Shown piece by piece: positions 52,864 through 61,470 of a stretch of 64,000 nt of DNA. Source of the DNA: Lysinibacillus cavernae (lineage in GTDB: Bacteria; Bacillota; Bacilli; Bacillales_A; Planococcaceae). Position 1 is the first letter of the stretch, and every line of letters starts with the position of its first letter. Made by a program: the position numbers and the translations under genes. Location: positions 186,001 to 250,000 of the forward strand of contig NZ_WMEF01000004.1 of NCBI RefSeq assembly GCF_009724685.1, in the 5' to 3' direction. The notes beneath the pieces were generated by a model, which did not search any database, was not told where the DNA came from, and saw nothing but the letters and a program-made list of their open reading frames with translations.

Positions 52864-54111
52864 TCACTTTTTTTCTAGCGAGTTAACATGCTCAGCAGTA
52901 GGTTTGCCAGCTTTTAATAAGACTTTACTGCCTAAAAGGAAAAATCCTTGGATAAATAATAGGATTCCTGTACCGATGAGTAGCCACTCGATAGCAATAA
53001 TATCTGCTATTGGACCGAAAATTAGCATACCTAACGGCATCATAGAGGTAGATATCATACTAAGAATGCCAAATACTCTTCCCATATAATCACTATCCAC
53101 TTTTTCTTGTAATAACACCGTTGCAGGTGTATTAAAGATTGGCATGGCTATACCAGTAATGGCCATGATCCCAAGATACAGCCAAAAAACAGGGATGATT
53201 CCAAGAGCCATTGTACAAAGACCAAATAATAAAGCAGATAATGTCATCGTATGCACTTTATTTTTAAAGCCACCCCATGTTGCGATTGCGATACCACCAA
53301 TTAACATCCCAATGGCAAAGGCCATTTCGATGGCAGTCAAACGCCATACATCATTGCCAAAAGTACGTGTAACTTGTAAAGGCGTTAAAAAGGCAGCAGG
53401 TGCAGCAAGCAGCATAAAAAAGGCAAAGAACAAGAACAATTGTTTCAAGAAAGCATGCTCTTTAATATAGATGAAGCCTTGTTTCATATCACTAAAATAG
53501 CCTGTTGTTTGTGGCTGATTAGCTTTTGAATGTGCAGGAATATGCAGAAATAATAAGAAGATAGCGATGGCAATAGCCGCTGTTGTCACATCAATAAAGA
53601 AAATGGATTCAATGGAAGCCATCGTTAATAATGCACCACTTGCCATAGGTGCAAGAATCATGATAAACGCTTGAATGCTACTATTTACACCATTGACCTT
53701 CATTAAATGCTCTTCAGGCACAAATTGTGGTAAAATCGCTCCCACTGCTGGCGTTTGAATACCTGCACCAACTGCACGTACAGCTGATATAACAAATAGT
53801 AGCCAGAGCTCATCATAGCCGATTAAAAATAAAATAGCTAAAATTAGCGTAGATAAGGCAATCATTCCATCTGCTAAAATAATAAGCCATTTACGGTTAT
53901 AGCGATCTGCCCAGACACCAGCAATAGGTGCTAAAAAGAAGGTTGGTAAAAAGCCGCAAATGATCGCAATGGTCATCATGCTGCCTGATTGCGTTGTAAG
54001 TGTGATATACCATGTAATGGCATATTGCACAAGCGCGGAGCCAAAAAGTGAAATCGTTTGACTACTTAAAAAAAGTACCGTATTTCGTTTCCAATGTTCC
54101 AATTTCGTCAT
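52864..54111 (-). CDS. MFS exporter, probable macrolide efflux pump (Mef-like)
   Basis: A 415-residue transporter with twelve hydrophobic segments. WKRNTVLFLSSQTISLFGSALVQYAITWYITLTTQSGS and PTFFLAPIAGVWADRYNRKWLIILAD are typical of the MFS_3 group that includes Mef macrolide pumps and enterobactin exporters. By sequence alone the substrate is open. The upstream leader peptide MTASIRLRFHLTN with an attenuator is, from known examples, a sign of induction by macrolides or ketolides, so efflux of these drugs is the best guess. AAGGGATG precedes the ATG. Confidence 0.85.
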   Translation of the reverse strand: MTKLEHWKRNTVLFLSSQTISLFGSALVQYAITWYITLTTQSGSMMTIAIICGFLPTFFLAPIAGVWADRYNRKWLIILADGMIALSTLILAILFLIGYDELWLLFVISAVRAVGAGIQTPAVGAILPQFVPEEHLMKVNGVNSSIQAFIMILAPMASGALLTMASIESIFFIDVTTAAIAIAIFLLFLHIPAHSKANQPQTTGYFSDMKQGFIYIKEHAFLKQLFLFFAFFMLLAAPAAFLTPLQVTRTFGNDVWRLTAIEMAFAIGMLIGGIAIATWGGFKNKVHTMTLSALLFGLCTMALGIIPVFWLYLGIMAITGIAMPIFNTPATVLLQEKVDSDYMGRVFGILSMISTSMMPLGMLIFGPIADIIAIEWLLIGTGILLFIQGFFLLGSKVLLKAGKPTAEHVNSLEKK

Positions 54112-54155
54112 CCCTTTCTAACAGTAGTGCCTGTGTGGAAAGTAGAAAGACAACA

Positions 54156-54184
54156 AAAAGAGGGGAGTTGACGTCCCCTCTTTT
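54156..54184 (-). terminator. Attenuator hairpin ahead of the MFS gene
   Basis: The 10-bp perfect stem AAAAGAGGGG / CCCCTCTTTT with a 9-base loop is followed on the minus strand by TTTTTGTTGTC. It lies between the leader peptide and the MFS start, where it would stop transcription unless a stalled ribosome changes the folding. Confidence 0.8.
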
Positions 54185-54251
54185 CCAGTATTCCTAAAAC
54201 AGACTAGACTAATTCCATTTCCCTTGCACAGCAGGCAAAGTGTACACATAT

Positions 54252-54293
54252 TTAATTAGTAAGGTGAAATCGTAGTCTAATTGAAGCTGTCAT
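54252..54293 (-). CDS. Leader peptide MTASIRLRFHLTN, macrolide-type ribosome-stalling sensor
   Basis: A 13-codon ORF on the minus strand: ATG at 54293, stop TAA at 54252, GGAGGG 8 bases upstream of the ATG. The product contains Arg-Leu-Arg at residues 6-8. This is the (+)x(+) motif at which macrolide-bound ribosomes stall in known erm, msr and mef leaders (for example MTHSMRLR and MTASMRLR types). A promoter lies just upstream and a terminator hairpin downstream. The codons ATTAGACTA can pair with TAGTCTA at 54205-54211, suggesting a stall-dependent change of RNA structure. The peptide is seen; stalling is inferred. Confidence 0.82.
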   Translation of the reverse strand: MTASIRLRFHLTN

Positions 54294-54327
54294 TTGGAAT
54301 ACCCTCCGTTCTATATAAGTTGTGTTG

Positions 54328-54357
54328 ATTGTAGCATAAAGTTCATCTATGCGTAAA
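54328..54357 (-). promoter_or_regulatory. Promoter of the leader peptide-MFS transcript
   Basis: On the minus strand TTTACG (54352-54357) and TACAAT (54328-54333), 18 bp apart. The leader ribosome-binding site begins about 20 bases downstream of the -10 box. Confidence 0.65.
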
Positions 54358-54686
54358 GAATGAGTTAAGCAAAAATTAGATTGGATTTAAAAATATGGAA
54401 ATTATAAAATTAATCTAATAGAATTGGAATAAAAATAAAACGCAACTCATCTGTGTTTTTTCACTCTTTTACTATATTTCTAGATTTCGTTGAGGGAAAA
54501 GTACTATTCATCGCTTTTTCAGTAGTTTTTTAAGGTTAGTATACATATTTTGAAACTATCTGAAACGTTTGTTAGACGTGAAACTTATTATTTGCTTTCA
54601 TTCATCCCGATAAAGTTGCTTCGGAAACGTGCATATAGCGAGTACTTATCATATACTAAAATAGAAAAATAGCAAATGGAGGAAAT
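54358..54686. other. Spacer ahead of the GHL10 gene
   Basis: AT-rich, no ORF of note. GGAGG sits 4 bases before the ATG at 54687. I see nothing else supportable in the 330 bases. Confidence 0.5.
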
Positions 54687-56255
54687 ATGAGAAAGAAAAA
54701 TAGTAAATGGAAACTTTTAACTTTAGTCGCGATGATTTTTGTGTTATGCCTATCGACAATCCCTGCAAAGACTGCGATGGCAAGCACGACGCAGCCAAAA
54801 AGGGAAATGCGGGCTGTCTGGATTTCAACCGTTCTTAATCTTGATATGAAAGCAGGTATGACGAAGGAGCAGTACACGGCTTGGACAGGCCAAACATTGG
54901 ATCAATTAAAAGCCAATAAATTCAATACTGTTATTTATCAAGTAAGACCAACAAATGATGCAATGTATGCGTCTGAGCTAGCCCCATGGTCGTCCTACAT
55001 AACAGGGAAAAAGCAAGGTACAAATCCCGGTTACGATCCTCTTGAGATAATAGTAGAGGAGTCGCATAAACGAGGGATGGAATTGCATGCTTGGATGAAT
55101 CCTTATCGTGTAACAATGTCTGGACAAAAGCTAACTGACCTTGCCGCAGATAACGTAGCTAGAACACATCCAAACTGGGTTGTTAAATATGGCAAACAAT
55201 ATTATTTAAATCCTGGCTTACCCGAGGTGCAAGACTATTTAGTTGAAATAGTAAGTGAGCTAGTAGCCAATTATGATGTTGATGCCGTTCATATGGATGA
55301 TTATTTTTATCCATACAAAATTGCTAATGAAGCTTTTCCTGATCAAGCGGCATTTAAAAAATATGGTGGTTCCTTTATTAAAGTAGAGGATTGGCGAAGA
55401 GATAATGTGAACAAGCTTGTAGAAAATCTTTATACAGCCATTAAAGAAACAAAGCCATATGTACAATTTGGTATTTCACCATTTGGCGTATGGCGTAATA
55501 AATCATTGGATAACACAGGAAGTGACACACGAGCTGGTGTCAATAATTACGATGATTTATATGCAGACGTCAGAACATGGATTCAAAATGGCACGATTGA
55601 TTATATTACCCCACAAATTTATTGGTCCAGAACATTATCTGTTGCGAAATATGGGACATTGTTAAATTGGTGGAGCCATGAAGTGCAAACATATGCAACA
55701 ACACACCCTGTGCATCTATACATTGGGCTTGCTGATTACAAAGTTGGCAATGACAGTGATGCAGCATGGAAAAATAAAATGGAGTTGCCAAGTCAAATAC
55801 TAGCGAATCGTTCGGAAAAGGTAGCGGCCGAGGGGCAAATGCATTTCTCCTTAAGAAGTCTTCAAAACAATAAACTAGGCTATGCAACGATTGTTAGTCA
55901 ACAACTATATAATTACACAGCACTGACACCAGGAACAACTTGGGATGATGACACAGTGCCGAACGTGCCGACTTTTGTGCAAGTGACAAAGGAAGCGGCA
56001 GGTCGCAAGATAGAGATTATAGACGAAAATGAAACAAAACCACGCAAATATGTCATTTATCGTTTTACAGGAAACAAAGAAGGCTCTTATGATGACCCTC
56101 GAAATATAGTAGATGTTGTTTATAATATGGATGGTCTCACTAAATTTGTGGACAAGTCAGCTCTTGCTAAGCATAGCTATACATACGGCATTAAGGCTGT
56201 ATCTGCTACAGGTGTGGAAAGCAAGGAAGTTTTTGTAGTGAAAGAAGATCAATAA
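54687..56255 (+). CDS. YngK-like family 10 glycosyl hydrolase-like (GHL10) secreted protein
   Basis: A 522-residue secreted protein. Signal peptide (about 1-32, ending TAMA), then a GHL10/DUF187 TIM-barrel: REMRAVWISTVLNLDM, NKFNTVIYQVRPTNDAMY, GMELHAWMNPYRV, VDAVHMDDYFYPY (acidic pair at the strand end), QFGISPFGVWRN and IDYITPQIYWS. A C-terminal fibronectin-like segment (about 430-522) ends it. Homologues such as B. subtilis YngK and E. coli YddW are thought to act on peptidoglycan glycans lacking stem peptides. GGAGG is close to the ATG. Confidence 0.9.
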   Translation: MRKKNSKWKLLTLVAMIFVLCLSTIPAKTAMASTTQPKREMRAVWISTVLNLDMKAGMTKEQYTAWTGQTLDQLKANKFNTVIYQVRPTNDAMYASELAPWSSYITGKKQGTNPGYDPLEIIVEESHKRGMELHAWMNPYRVTMSGQKLTDLAADNVARTHPNWVVKYGKQYYLNPGLPEVQDYLVEIVSELVANYDVDAVHMDDYFYPYKIANEAFPDQAAFKKYGGSFIKVEDWRRDNVNKLVENLYTAIKETKPYVQFGISPFGVWRNKSLDNTGSDTRAGVNNYDDLYADVRTWIQNGTIDYITPQIYWSRTLSVAKYGTLLNWWSHEVQTYATTHPVHLYIGLADYKVGNDSDAAWKNKMELPSQILANRSEKVAAEGQMHFSLRSLQNNKLGYATIVSQQLYNYTALTPGTTWDDDTVPNVPTFVQVTKEAAGRKIEIIDENETKPRKYVIYRFTGNKEGSYDDPRNIVDVVYNMDGLTKFVDKSALAKHSYTYGIKAVSATGVESKEVFVVKEDQ

Positions 56256-56267
56256 AAAGCTTAGGAT

Positions 56268-56312
56268 AAAAAACAACCACTCATGCAATGATTGCATAAG
56301 TGGTTGTTTTTT
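56268..56312. terminator. Bidirectional terminator between the GHL10 and RND genes
   Basis: AAAAAACAACCACT and AGTGGTTGTTTTTT enclose an inner ATGCAA/TTGCAT stem. T-rich on both sides; it serves converging genes. Confidence 0.88.
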
Positions 56313-56313
56313 A

Positions 56314-59300
56314 TTAATTTTCTTCAATATCTTTACGGTTTTTCTTTAACATTTTAGATAGCATTTCATAAACAATTGGTACAACAACTAATGTTAATAG
56401 TGTTGAAGATAGTAAACCACCAATTACAGTAATGGCTAAGTCTTTAGAAATTAAACCACTACCGCCAGTACCAAGTGCCATAGGAACCATTGCACCGATT
56501 GTTGCAATAGCTGTCATAAGGATTGGACGTAAACGTGTTGCCCCTGCTTCTAGGATGGCTTCACGCATTGCAAGACCATCATGTTCCATATGAATGATAC
56601 GGTCCACTAATACGATTGCGTTTGTTACAACGATCCCAATTAACATCAATAGACCCATCATTACAGAAACAGAAATAGTTTGCCCTGTTACGAATAAACC
56701 AACAAATGCACCAATTACGGCGAATGGTAGTGAGAATAGAATAGCGAATGGCGCTAAACCTTCACCGAATGTTACAACTAGAATGAAGTATACAATGGCA
56801 ATTGCCGCTAGCATAGCAATACCAAGCTTAGTGAATGTTTCTTGCATATCTGCAGCAACACCAGCAACACCTGTCGTTACACCTTTAGGTAAATCTAATT
56901 TATCAATTTTCTTATCAGCAGCAGCAGTTGCTTTTGAGATATCGTCTCCGATAATCGTACCAGATACTGTTGCGAAATACTCACCTTTTGAACGGGATAA
57001 TGAGTTAAGTGTTGTACCTTCCTCAACATCTACTAGTTCACCGATTGTCATTGTTGTGCCTAATGCTGTTTTAATTTCAGTAGCTAAGACATCATCAAGA
57101 GAAGTTGCGGCTGCTTTAGCTTCACGTTGAATAATGACATCAATATCTTCGCCATCATTTTCTACTGTTGTTAAAACTTCTTGTGATGTATTCGAATTTA
57201 ACGCCATCACAATTTGCGCTGTCGTTAAGCCGTATTGAAGGACATTCTTCTGTTCGACTTTTAGTACATGCTCTACATATGGATCTTCATTATCAGATTT
57301 TATATCTTCTAAGCCATCCACTTCTTTTAGAACACCTTCTACTTGATTGACAGCATCACGAAGTTTATCTAAATCATCACTATATAATGAATAGCTTACT
57401 TCGTTTGAAGACATGGACATAGACGAGAAGTTTTGAGATTTCCATTCTCCTGATTGGCCGATATTAAATACATAATTTTCTACTTCTTCACGAGCTTTAG
57501 GGAAGTCTTTCATATCAGGATCAAAGATAAGGTACATTAAGGCACCGCCAGCGCCTCCACCCATCATCATTGCTGATGGATCGACATTATTAGCATCTGT
57601 TATGGAAACTTGTAAAATATCAACATCTTTACGTTTCATTAATTCTTTTTCTACTTTTTCAACATTCGCTGCCGTTTCATCAGCAAGCTCTCCAGTTGCT
57701 GGAGTATACGTTAAGTACATGACTTTTTCTTCCTGTGATCCCATGAAACTAAAACCAATAAGTGGTGTTAATGCTAGAGAACCAGCAAGTAAAAGAATCG
57801 CAATAACTGAAGTAATAATTTTGTGATTTAATGTTTTTTCTAAGATAACTTTGTACCAATTTGCAAGTTTACCAACTTCTTTGTGTTGACTTTCTTTTTT
57901 CTCACCATATAGTTTTTTACGGAATAAAAAGTGAGATAAAGCAGGTACGATTGTGATTGCTACTAGTAATGACGCACCTAATGCAAATGTCATCGTTAAG
58001 GCAAATGGCATGAATAATTCGCCAACCATACCACCTACGAAAATAAGTGGGGCGAATACAGCCACCGTTACTAATGTTGAGGAAAGAATTGGTTTAAACA
58101 TTTCAATCGTCGCTTCACGAATTAGGGCACGGCCCGTTAATTTTTCTTGTTTTAAGTGAATACGTCGATAAATATTTTCAACAACTACGATTGAGTCATC
58201 AATAACACGACCAATTGCGACGGTAATCGCACCGAGGGTCATAATGTTTAGTGTGATATCCATCCAGTTTAATAGCAGTAATGCCATGAAAATAGAAACT
58301 GGGATAGAGATAATCGAAATAATAGTTGATTTGAAATCACGTAAGAATAGCAGAATGATTAATACGGCAATTGCGCCACCGAATACTGCTTTTTCAATCA
58401 TTGTAAATACAGAATCTTCAATTGGAGCACCTTGGTCAAGAGAGATGTCTACGTTTAAGCCATCTAATCGTTTTTCCTCATCTTTCATGAGGTCTTTTAC
58501 TGCGTTTACAACGGTTACCGTATTAGCATCTTGACCTTTTACGATTTGAATTGCAATGGCATCTTGACCATTTGTACGTGAAACAGATTGTACTTTACCT
58601 TCTACTTCAATCGTTGCAATATCACCTAAGCGAACGAAAGGTGAAGGATTTGTAGCTGAAGGTGTGACTGGAATTAATAAATCTTTCAGCTCATCTACTG
58701 ATTTCACTTTACCGTCTACTGAAACGGCTTGTTCACCAACAGTAAATTGATATAAACCAAGTGACAGTGACATATCACTTGCCTGAATCATTTGTTTAAC
58801 AGTATCCTCTGTTAAACCTAGTGCAGCCATTTTTTCTTCATCATATTTAAATGATACTTGTTCAATGTGCTGACCTGTAATGGTAGCAGAGGCAACACCA
58901 TCAATTTTTTCGATTTTCGGAAGTAAAACGTCTTCTACTGTTGAAGTAAGATCCACAATATCTTCCGTAGAGCTACTTACAGATAAAGCGACTACAGGCA
59001 TCATGTTCATGCTGATGGCCATGATAGTTGGCTCTTGAGCACCTTCAGGTAGTTTGATATTATCTAAAGCTGCTTCTAATTGGCGCTTTTTCTCATCCAT
59101 ATCAATTCCATAGTCGTATTCCACTTGAACTTGTGCTACGTTGGAAGAGGAAGTTGAGTAAACGGCCTTAACATCTTCTAAGCTTTCGATGGATTTCTCA
59201 AATGGAATGGAAAGCTCATTCATTACTTGTTCAGGCGTTGCGCCAGGATATACACCCATGACAATTAAGTATGGGATCGAGATATCGGGTATAGATTCCA

Positions 59301-59409
59301 TTTTCATTCTTGTACCCGAATAAATTCCAGAGACAGTGATGATAATTGTTAATAACCACACTGCCAATTTGTTTTTCAATACGAAATTAACTAAACCTTT
59401 CACCTTCAC
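56314..59409 (-). CDS. swrC: RND efflux transporter SwrC-like
   Basis: A 1031-residue RND pump. Twelve membrane segments in the usual 1+5+1+5 pattern with two large external loops. PDISIPYLIVMGVYPGATPEQVMNELSIPFEKSIESLEDV and the TM4 stretch GAITVAIGRVIDDSIVVVENIYRR, with the proton-relay Asp pair, are intact. A Met/Gly-rich turn (SAMMMGGGAGGALMY) lies in the second loop. It resembles B. subtilis SwrC (YerP), which exports surfactin and antimicrobials. No adaptor or outer-membrane gene, as expected for a Gram-positive. GTG start with AAAGGGTAGGT ahead. Divergent from its probable TetR. Confidence 0.92.
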   Translation of the reverse strand: MKVKGLVNFVLKNKLAVWLLTIIITVSGIYSGTRMKMESIPDISIPYLIVMGVYPGATPEQVMNELSIPFEKSIESLEDVKAVYSTSSSNVAQVQVEYDYGIDMDEKKRQLEAALDNIKLPEGAQEPTIMAISMNMMPVVALSVSSSTEDIVDLTSTVEDVLLPKIEKIDGVASATITGQHIEQVSFKYDEEKMAALGLTEDTVKQMIQASDMSLSLGLYQFTVGEQAVSVDGKVKSVDELKDLLIPVTPSATNPSPFVRLGDIATIEVEGKVQSVSRTNGQDAIAIQIVKGQDANTVTVVNAVKDLMKDEEKRLDGLNVDISLDQGAPIEDSVFTMIEKAVFGGAIAVLIILLFLRDFKSTIISIISIPVSIFMALLLLNWMDITLNIMTLGAITVAIGRVIDDSIVVVENIYRRIHLKQEKLTGRALIREATIEMFKPILSSTLVTVAVFAPLIFVGGMVGELFMPFALTMTFALGASLLVAITIVPALSHFLFRKKLYGEKKESQHKEVGKLANWYKVILEKTLNHKIITSVIAILLLAGSLALTPLIGFSFMGSQEEKVMYLTYTPATGELADETAANVEKVEKELMKRKDVDILQVSITDANNVDPSAMMMGGGAGGALMYLIFDPDMKDFPKAREEVENYVFNIGQSGEWKSQNFSSMSMSSNEVSYSLYSDDLDKLRDAVNQVEGVLKEVDGLEDIKSDNEDPYVEHVLKVEQKNVLQYGLTTAQIVMALNSNTSQEVLTTVENDGEDIDVIIQREAKAAATSLDDVLATEIKTALGTTMTIGELVDVEEGTTLNSLSRSKGEYFATVSGTIIGDDISKATAAADKKIDKLDLPKGVTTGVAGVAADMQETFTKLGIAMLAAIAIVYFILVVTFGEGLAPFAILFSLPFAVIGAFVGLFVTGQTISVSVMMGLLMLIGIVVTNAIVLVDRIIHMEHDGLAMREAILEAGATRLRPILMTAIATIGAMVPMALGTGGSGLISKDLAITVIGGLLSSTLLTLVVVPIVYEMLSKMLKKNRKDIEEN

Positions 59410-59421
59410 ACCTACCCTTTA

Positions 59422-59450
59422 TTGACTATCTAAATTCAATTATTTATACT
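59422..59450 (+). promoter_or_regulatory. Promoter of the TetR gene
   Basis: TTGACT (59422-59427) and TATACT (59445-59450) with a 17-bp spacer. The -10 box touches the dyad that begins at 59451. Confidence 0.7.
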
Positions 59451-59468
59451 AATGACTAATCGGTCATT
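59451..59468. promoter_or_regulatory. Probable TetR operator AATGAC-TAATCG-GTCATT
   Basis: Perfect 6-bp arms around 6 bases, placed directly after the -10 box of the TetR gene and 42 bases upstream of the RND start. Its position allows control of both divergent genes. Binding is inferred. Confidence 0.65.
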
Positions 59469-59502
59469 TGTCAACGAAATGCATTAGGAGAGATTTAAAA
59501 AT

Positions 59503-60336
59503 ATGTTAAAAAAGCAATTAATTATGGAGAAAGCGTTAGAGCTGTTTTCTGAACAAGGTTTTGAAGCTACGTCTGTACAACAAATTACAGAACGCTGCGG
59601 GATTTCTAAAGGTGCATTTTATTTATCCTTCAAAACGAAAGATGAACTTGTTATTTCGATGGTGGACCACTATTTACAGAAGTTCATAATAGATATTGAC
59701 CAAGTAGTCAGAGGGGCGTATAACAAAGAAACGATTTTGATTGAATTTTATAAAAGCATCTTTCAAGCATTTAAGGATCATTCTGCATCCGCTCGTGTAT
59801 TTTTTAACGAAAAGGTCTTCCTAACGAAAAAAGAGTTATTTCATAAAATAACGGCGTATGAAGCAGAAATGTCTAAATCAATCATCTATATGCTTGAGCA
59901 ACTTTATAAGGATAAACTACAAGAAACGAAATACGATGTCATGTATTGTATTAAAGGATTTATGAAGAGTTATGCTGAGATTTTTATTTTTTCAGATATG
60001 CCTCTTGATCTAGAGCAATTAGCTAAATCTTTAGCAGAGAAGACAAATATTATTGCATACCATACAACCATTCCTTTTATTACGGAAGAACTTGTGCCAT
60101 TTATAGCAAAACCTTGTGAACAAGATGTATCAAAGGATGCTTTACTGCAATTATTTGAGCAAAATATTGTTAATGAAGAAGATTCTATTAAGAGAGAATC
60201 GCTTGAGCTGTTAAAACAAGAAATAGAAAATCCAACCTATAGTACAGCCATTATTAAGGGGTTAATTGAAAATTTACGTATAGATCCAGCGTACCATTGG
60301 ATAGCTTATGTAAGCGCAAAATACTTTAATATTTGA
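59503..60336 (+). CDS. TetR family regulator, probable repressor of the RND pump
   Basis: A 277-residue protein, longer than most TetR proteins. Helix-turn-helix: MEKALELFSEQGFEATSVQQITERCGISKGAFYLSFKTKDELVISMV (about 8-55). The long helical C-terminal domain (about 60-277) would bind a hydrophobic ligand. It is divergent from the RND gene, with a dyad in between, an arrangement typical of locally acting efflux repressors. AGGAGAG precedes the ATG. Confidence 0.9.
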   Translation: MLKKQLIMEKALELFSEQGFEATSVQQITERCGISKGAFYLSFKTKDELVISMVDHYLQKFIIDIDQVVRGAYNKETILIEFYKSIFQAFKDHSASARVFFNEKVFLTKKELFHKITAYEAEMSKSIIYMLEQLYKDKLQETKYDVMYCIKGFMKSYAEIFIFSDMPLDLEQLAKSLAEKTNIIAYHTTIPFITEELVPFIAKPCEQDVSKDALLQLFEQNIVNEEDSIKRESLELLKQEIENPTYSTAIIKGLIENLRIDPAYHWIAYVSAKYFNI

Positions 60337-60344
60337 ATTGCAGG

Positions 60345-60388
60345 ATAGAATTGTTCACGTTAGACAAGTGAACAATTCTATTTTTTTA
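60345..60388. terminator. Bidirectional terminator between the TetR and kinase genes
   Basis: A perfect 14-bp stem ATAGAATTGTTCAC / GTGAACAATTCTAT with a 9-base loop and T run. Confidence 0.85.
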
Positions 60389-60395
60389 AGCATTA

Positions 60396-61175
60396 TTAAT
60401 CTGTTAACTGTGGCATAGATTGCAGAGCCTCTAACGCACTATGGAAGGGTTCTTGAATCCATAATAATCGTTCAAGAAAGTTTTTAACGTCAATCGGCAA
60501 AGCCAATTCATGCTGCCAAGCTTTCTCTTTTTTTTTGCTTGGCTTATAGTCGGAGTAAAGTAAGAATAATAAAAAATGACCGACAAAATAAAGATCGCTA
60601 ATATGATTTTCCGCTTGCTTAGGATTTTTTGTTAAAGAAATATCGACTGTTTTCTTAAGGGTGCTAGCAAGACCAAAGTCGATAATATGCAATTGTTGAT
60701 GGACTAATAATATATTAGGAATACGTAAATCTCGATGCACAATACCGTGATTGTGTAAGCGTATAATTTTTTCTAAAAGCTGTTTTGCAATGGCCAGTGA
60801 TTGAGCCACTGTAAACTTGGCACCCTCTTGAAAAATAAGTTGCTCAAAAGTTTGCCCGTTTACATAGTCCATGATAAAGAATGGTAAGTCTTGAATCGTT
60901 CCTGATGAATGAATAGAAGGAACGTACGGCAATGATACTTGTTGAAGTATGTGAATTTCTTGTTTAAACTTATGAATGGTTTTCTGGTGGTGACGATGTT
61001 TGGGACGCAAGCATTTTAAAACATACAGCTTTTCCGACGAGCGATCTCCAATTAAATACGCACGACCATATGAGCCATAGCCGAGAAATTTTTTAAAAGA
61101 GAAATTGGGATGTTCAGCTATGAAATGCTCTACTGCCTGATCAAAACTTTTTTCGGATAGTCGTTTCCACCACAT
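60396..61175 (-). CDS. Eukaryotic-like serine/threonine protein kinase
   Basis: A 259-residue cytoplasmic kinase. Gly-rich loop LGYGSYGRAYLIG (31-43), ATP-binding Lys54 (YVLKCLR), helix-C Glu (about 73), catalytic HRD 147-149 in IVHRDLRIPNIL with Asn154, and the metal-binding DFG 166-168 in IIDFGLAS. All core residues for catalysis are present. The C-lobe is short and no PASTA or membrane part exists, so it is not PrkC. The ATG overlaps the stop of a Ser/Arg-rich small protein as TAATG and has no ribosome-binding site of its own, implying coupled translation. Confidence 0.9.
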   Translation of the reverse strand: MWWKRLSEKSFDQAVEHFIAEHPNFSFKKFLGYGSYGRAYLIGDRSSEKLYVLKCLRPKHRHHQKTIHKFKQEIHILQQVSLPYVPSIHSSGTIQDLPFFIMDYVNGQTFEQLIFQEGAKFTVAQSLAIAKQLLEKIIRLHNHGIVHRDLRIPNILLVHQQLHIIDFGLASTLKKTVDISLTKNPKQAENHISDLYFVGHFLLFLLYSDYKPSKKKEKAWQHELALPIDVKNFLERLLWIQEPFHSALEALQSMPQLTD

Positions 61176-61351
61176 TAGCTACTAAAGAAACTCATGGAGC
61201 TGAAAAAACTACGTGAGCTTTTACGAGAGCTACGTTTATAATGCTTATGACCATAATAATTATGTCGTTTCGAATATCTGCGACGGCTACTTGATGAAGA
61301 ATAACGACGTTTAGATTTACCGAGTAAGGAATGAAGAATTTTATCTAGCAT
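61175..61351 (-). CDS. Ser/Arg/Tyr-rich basic small protein, probable partner or substrate of the kinase
   Basis: A 58-codon ORF with AGGAGC ahead of the ATG. The product starts MLDKILHSLLGKSKRRYSSS and is rich in Ser (18 of 58), Arg, Lys, His and Tyr, with RR(R)YS-like blocks; the end is SFFSSMSFFSS. The first ten residues form a short amphipathic helix. Its stop overlaps the kinase ATG by one base. High Ser/Tyr next to basic residues makes it a natural phosphorylation target, which is inference. I do not recognise a family. Confidence 0.7.
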   Translation of the reverse strand: MLDKILHSLLGKSKRRYSSSSSRRRYSKRHNYYGHKHYKRSSRKSSRSFFSSMSFFSS

Positions 61352-61427
61352 AAAAACGCTCCTTTTTGATGTTGTTATTACTATATACGCAAAAATTAAA
61401 AAAGAGGTTTCAAAAATTGAAAAATAA

Positions 61428-61464
61428 AAAAAGAAGCTATGTAAAATTTACATAGCTTCTTTAC
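61428..61464 (-). terminator. Terminator after rnjA
   Basis: A perfect 14-bp stem AAGAAGCTATGTAA / TTACATAGCTTCTT with a 3-base loop; T-rich on the minus strand. Confidence 0.85.
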
Positions 61465-61470
61465 ATGAGG

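Noticed and set aside
56594..58534. Several open frames on the plus strand inside the RND gene
   Set aside because: They are antisense shadows of the transporter's hydrophobic codons, without ribosome-binding sites.
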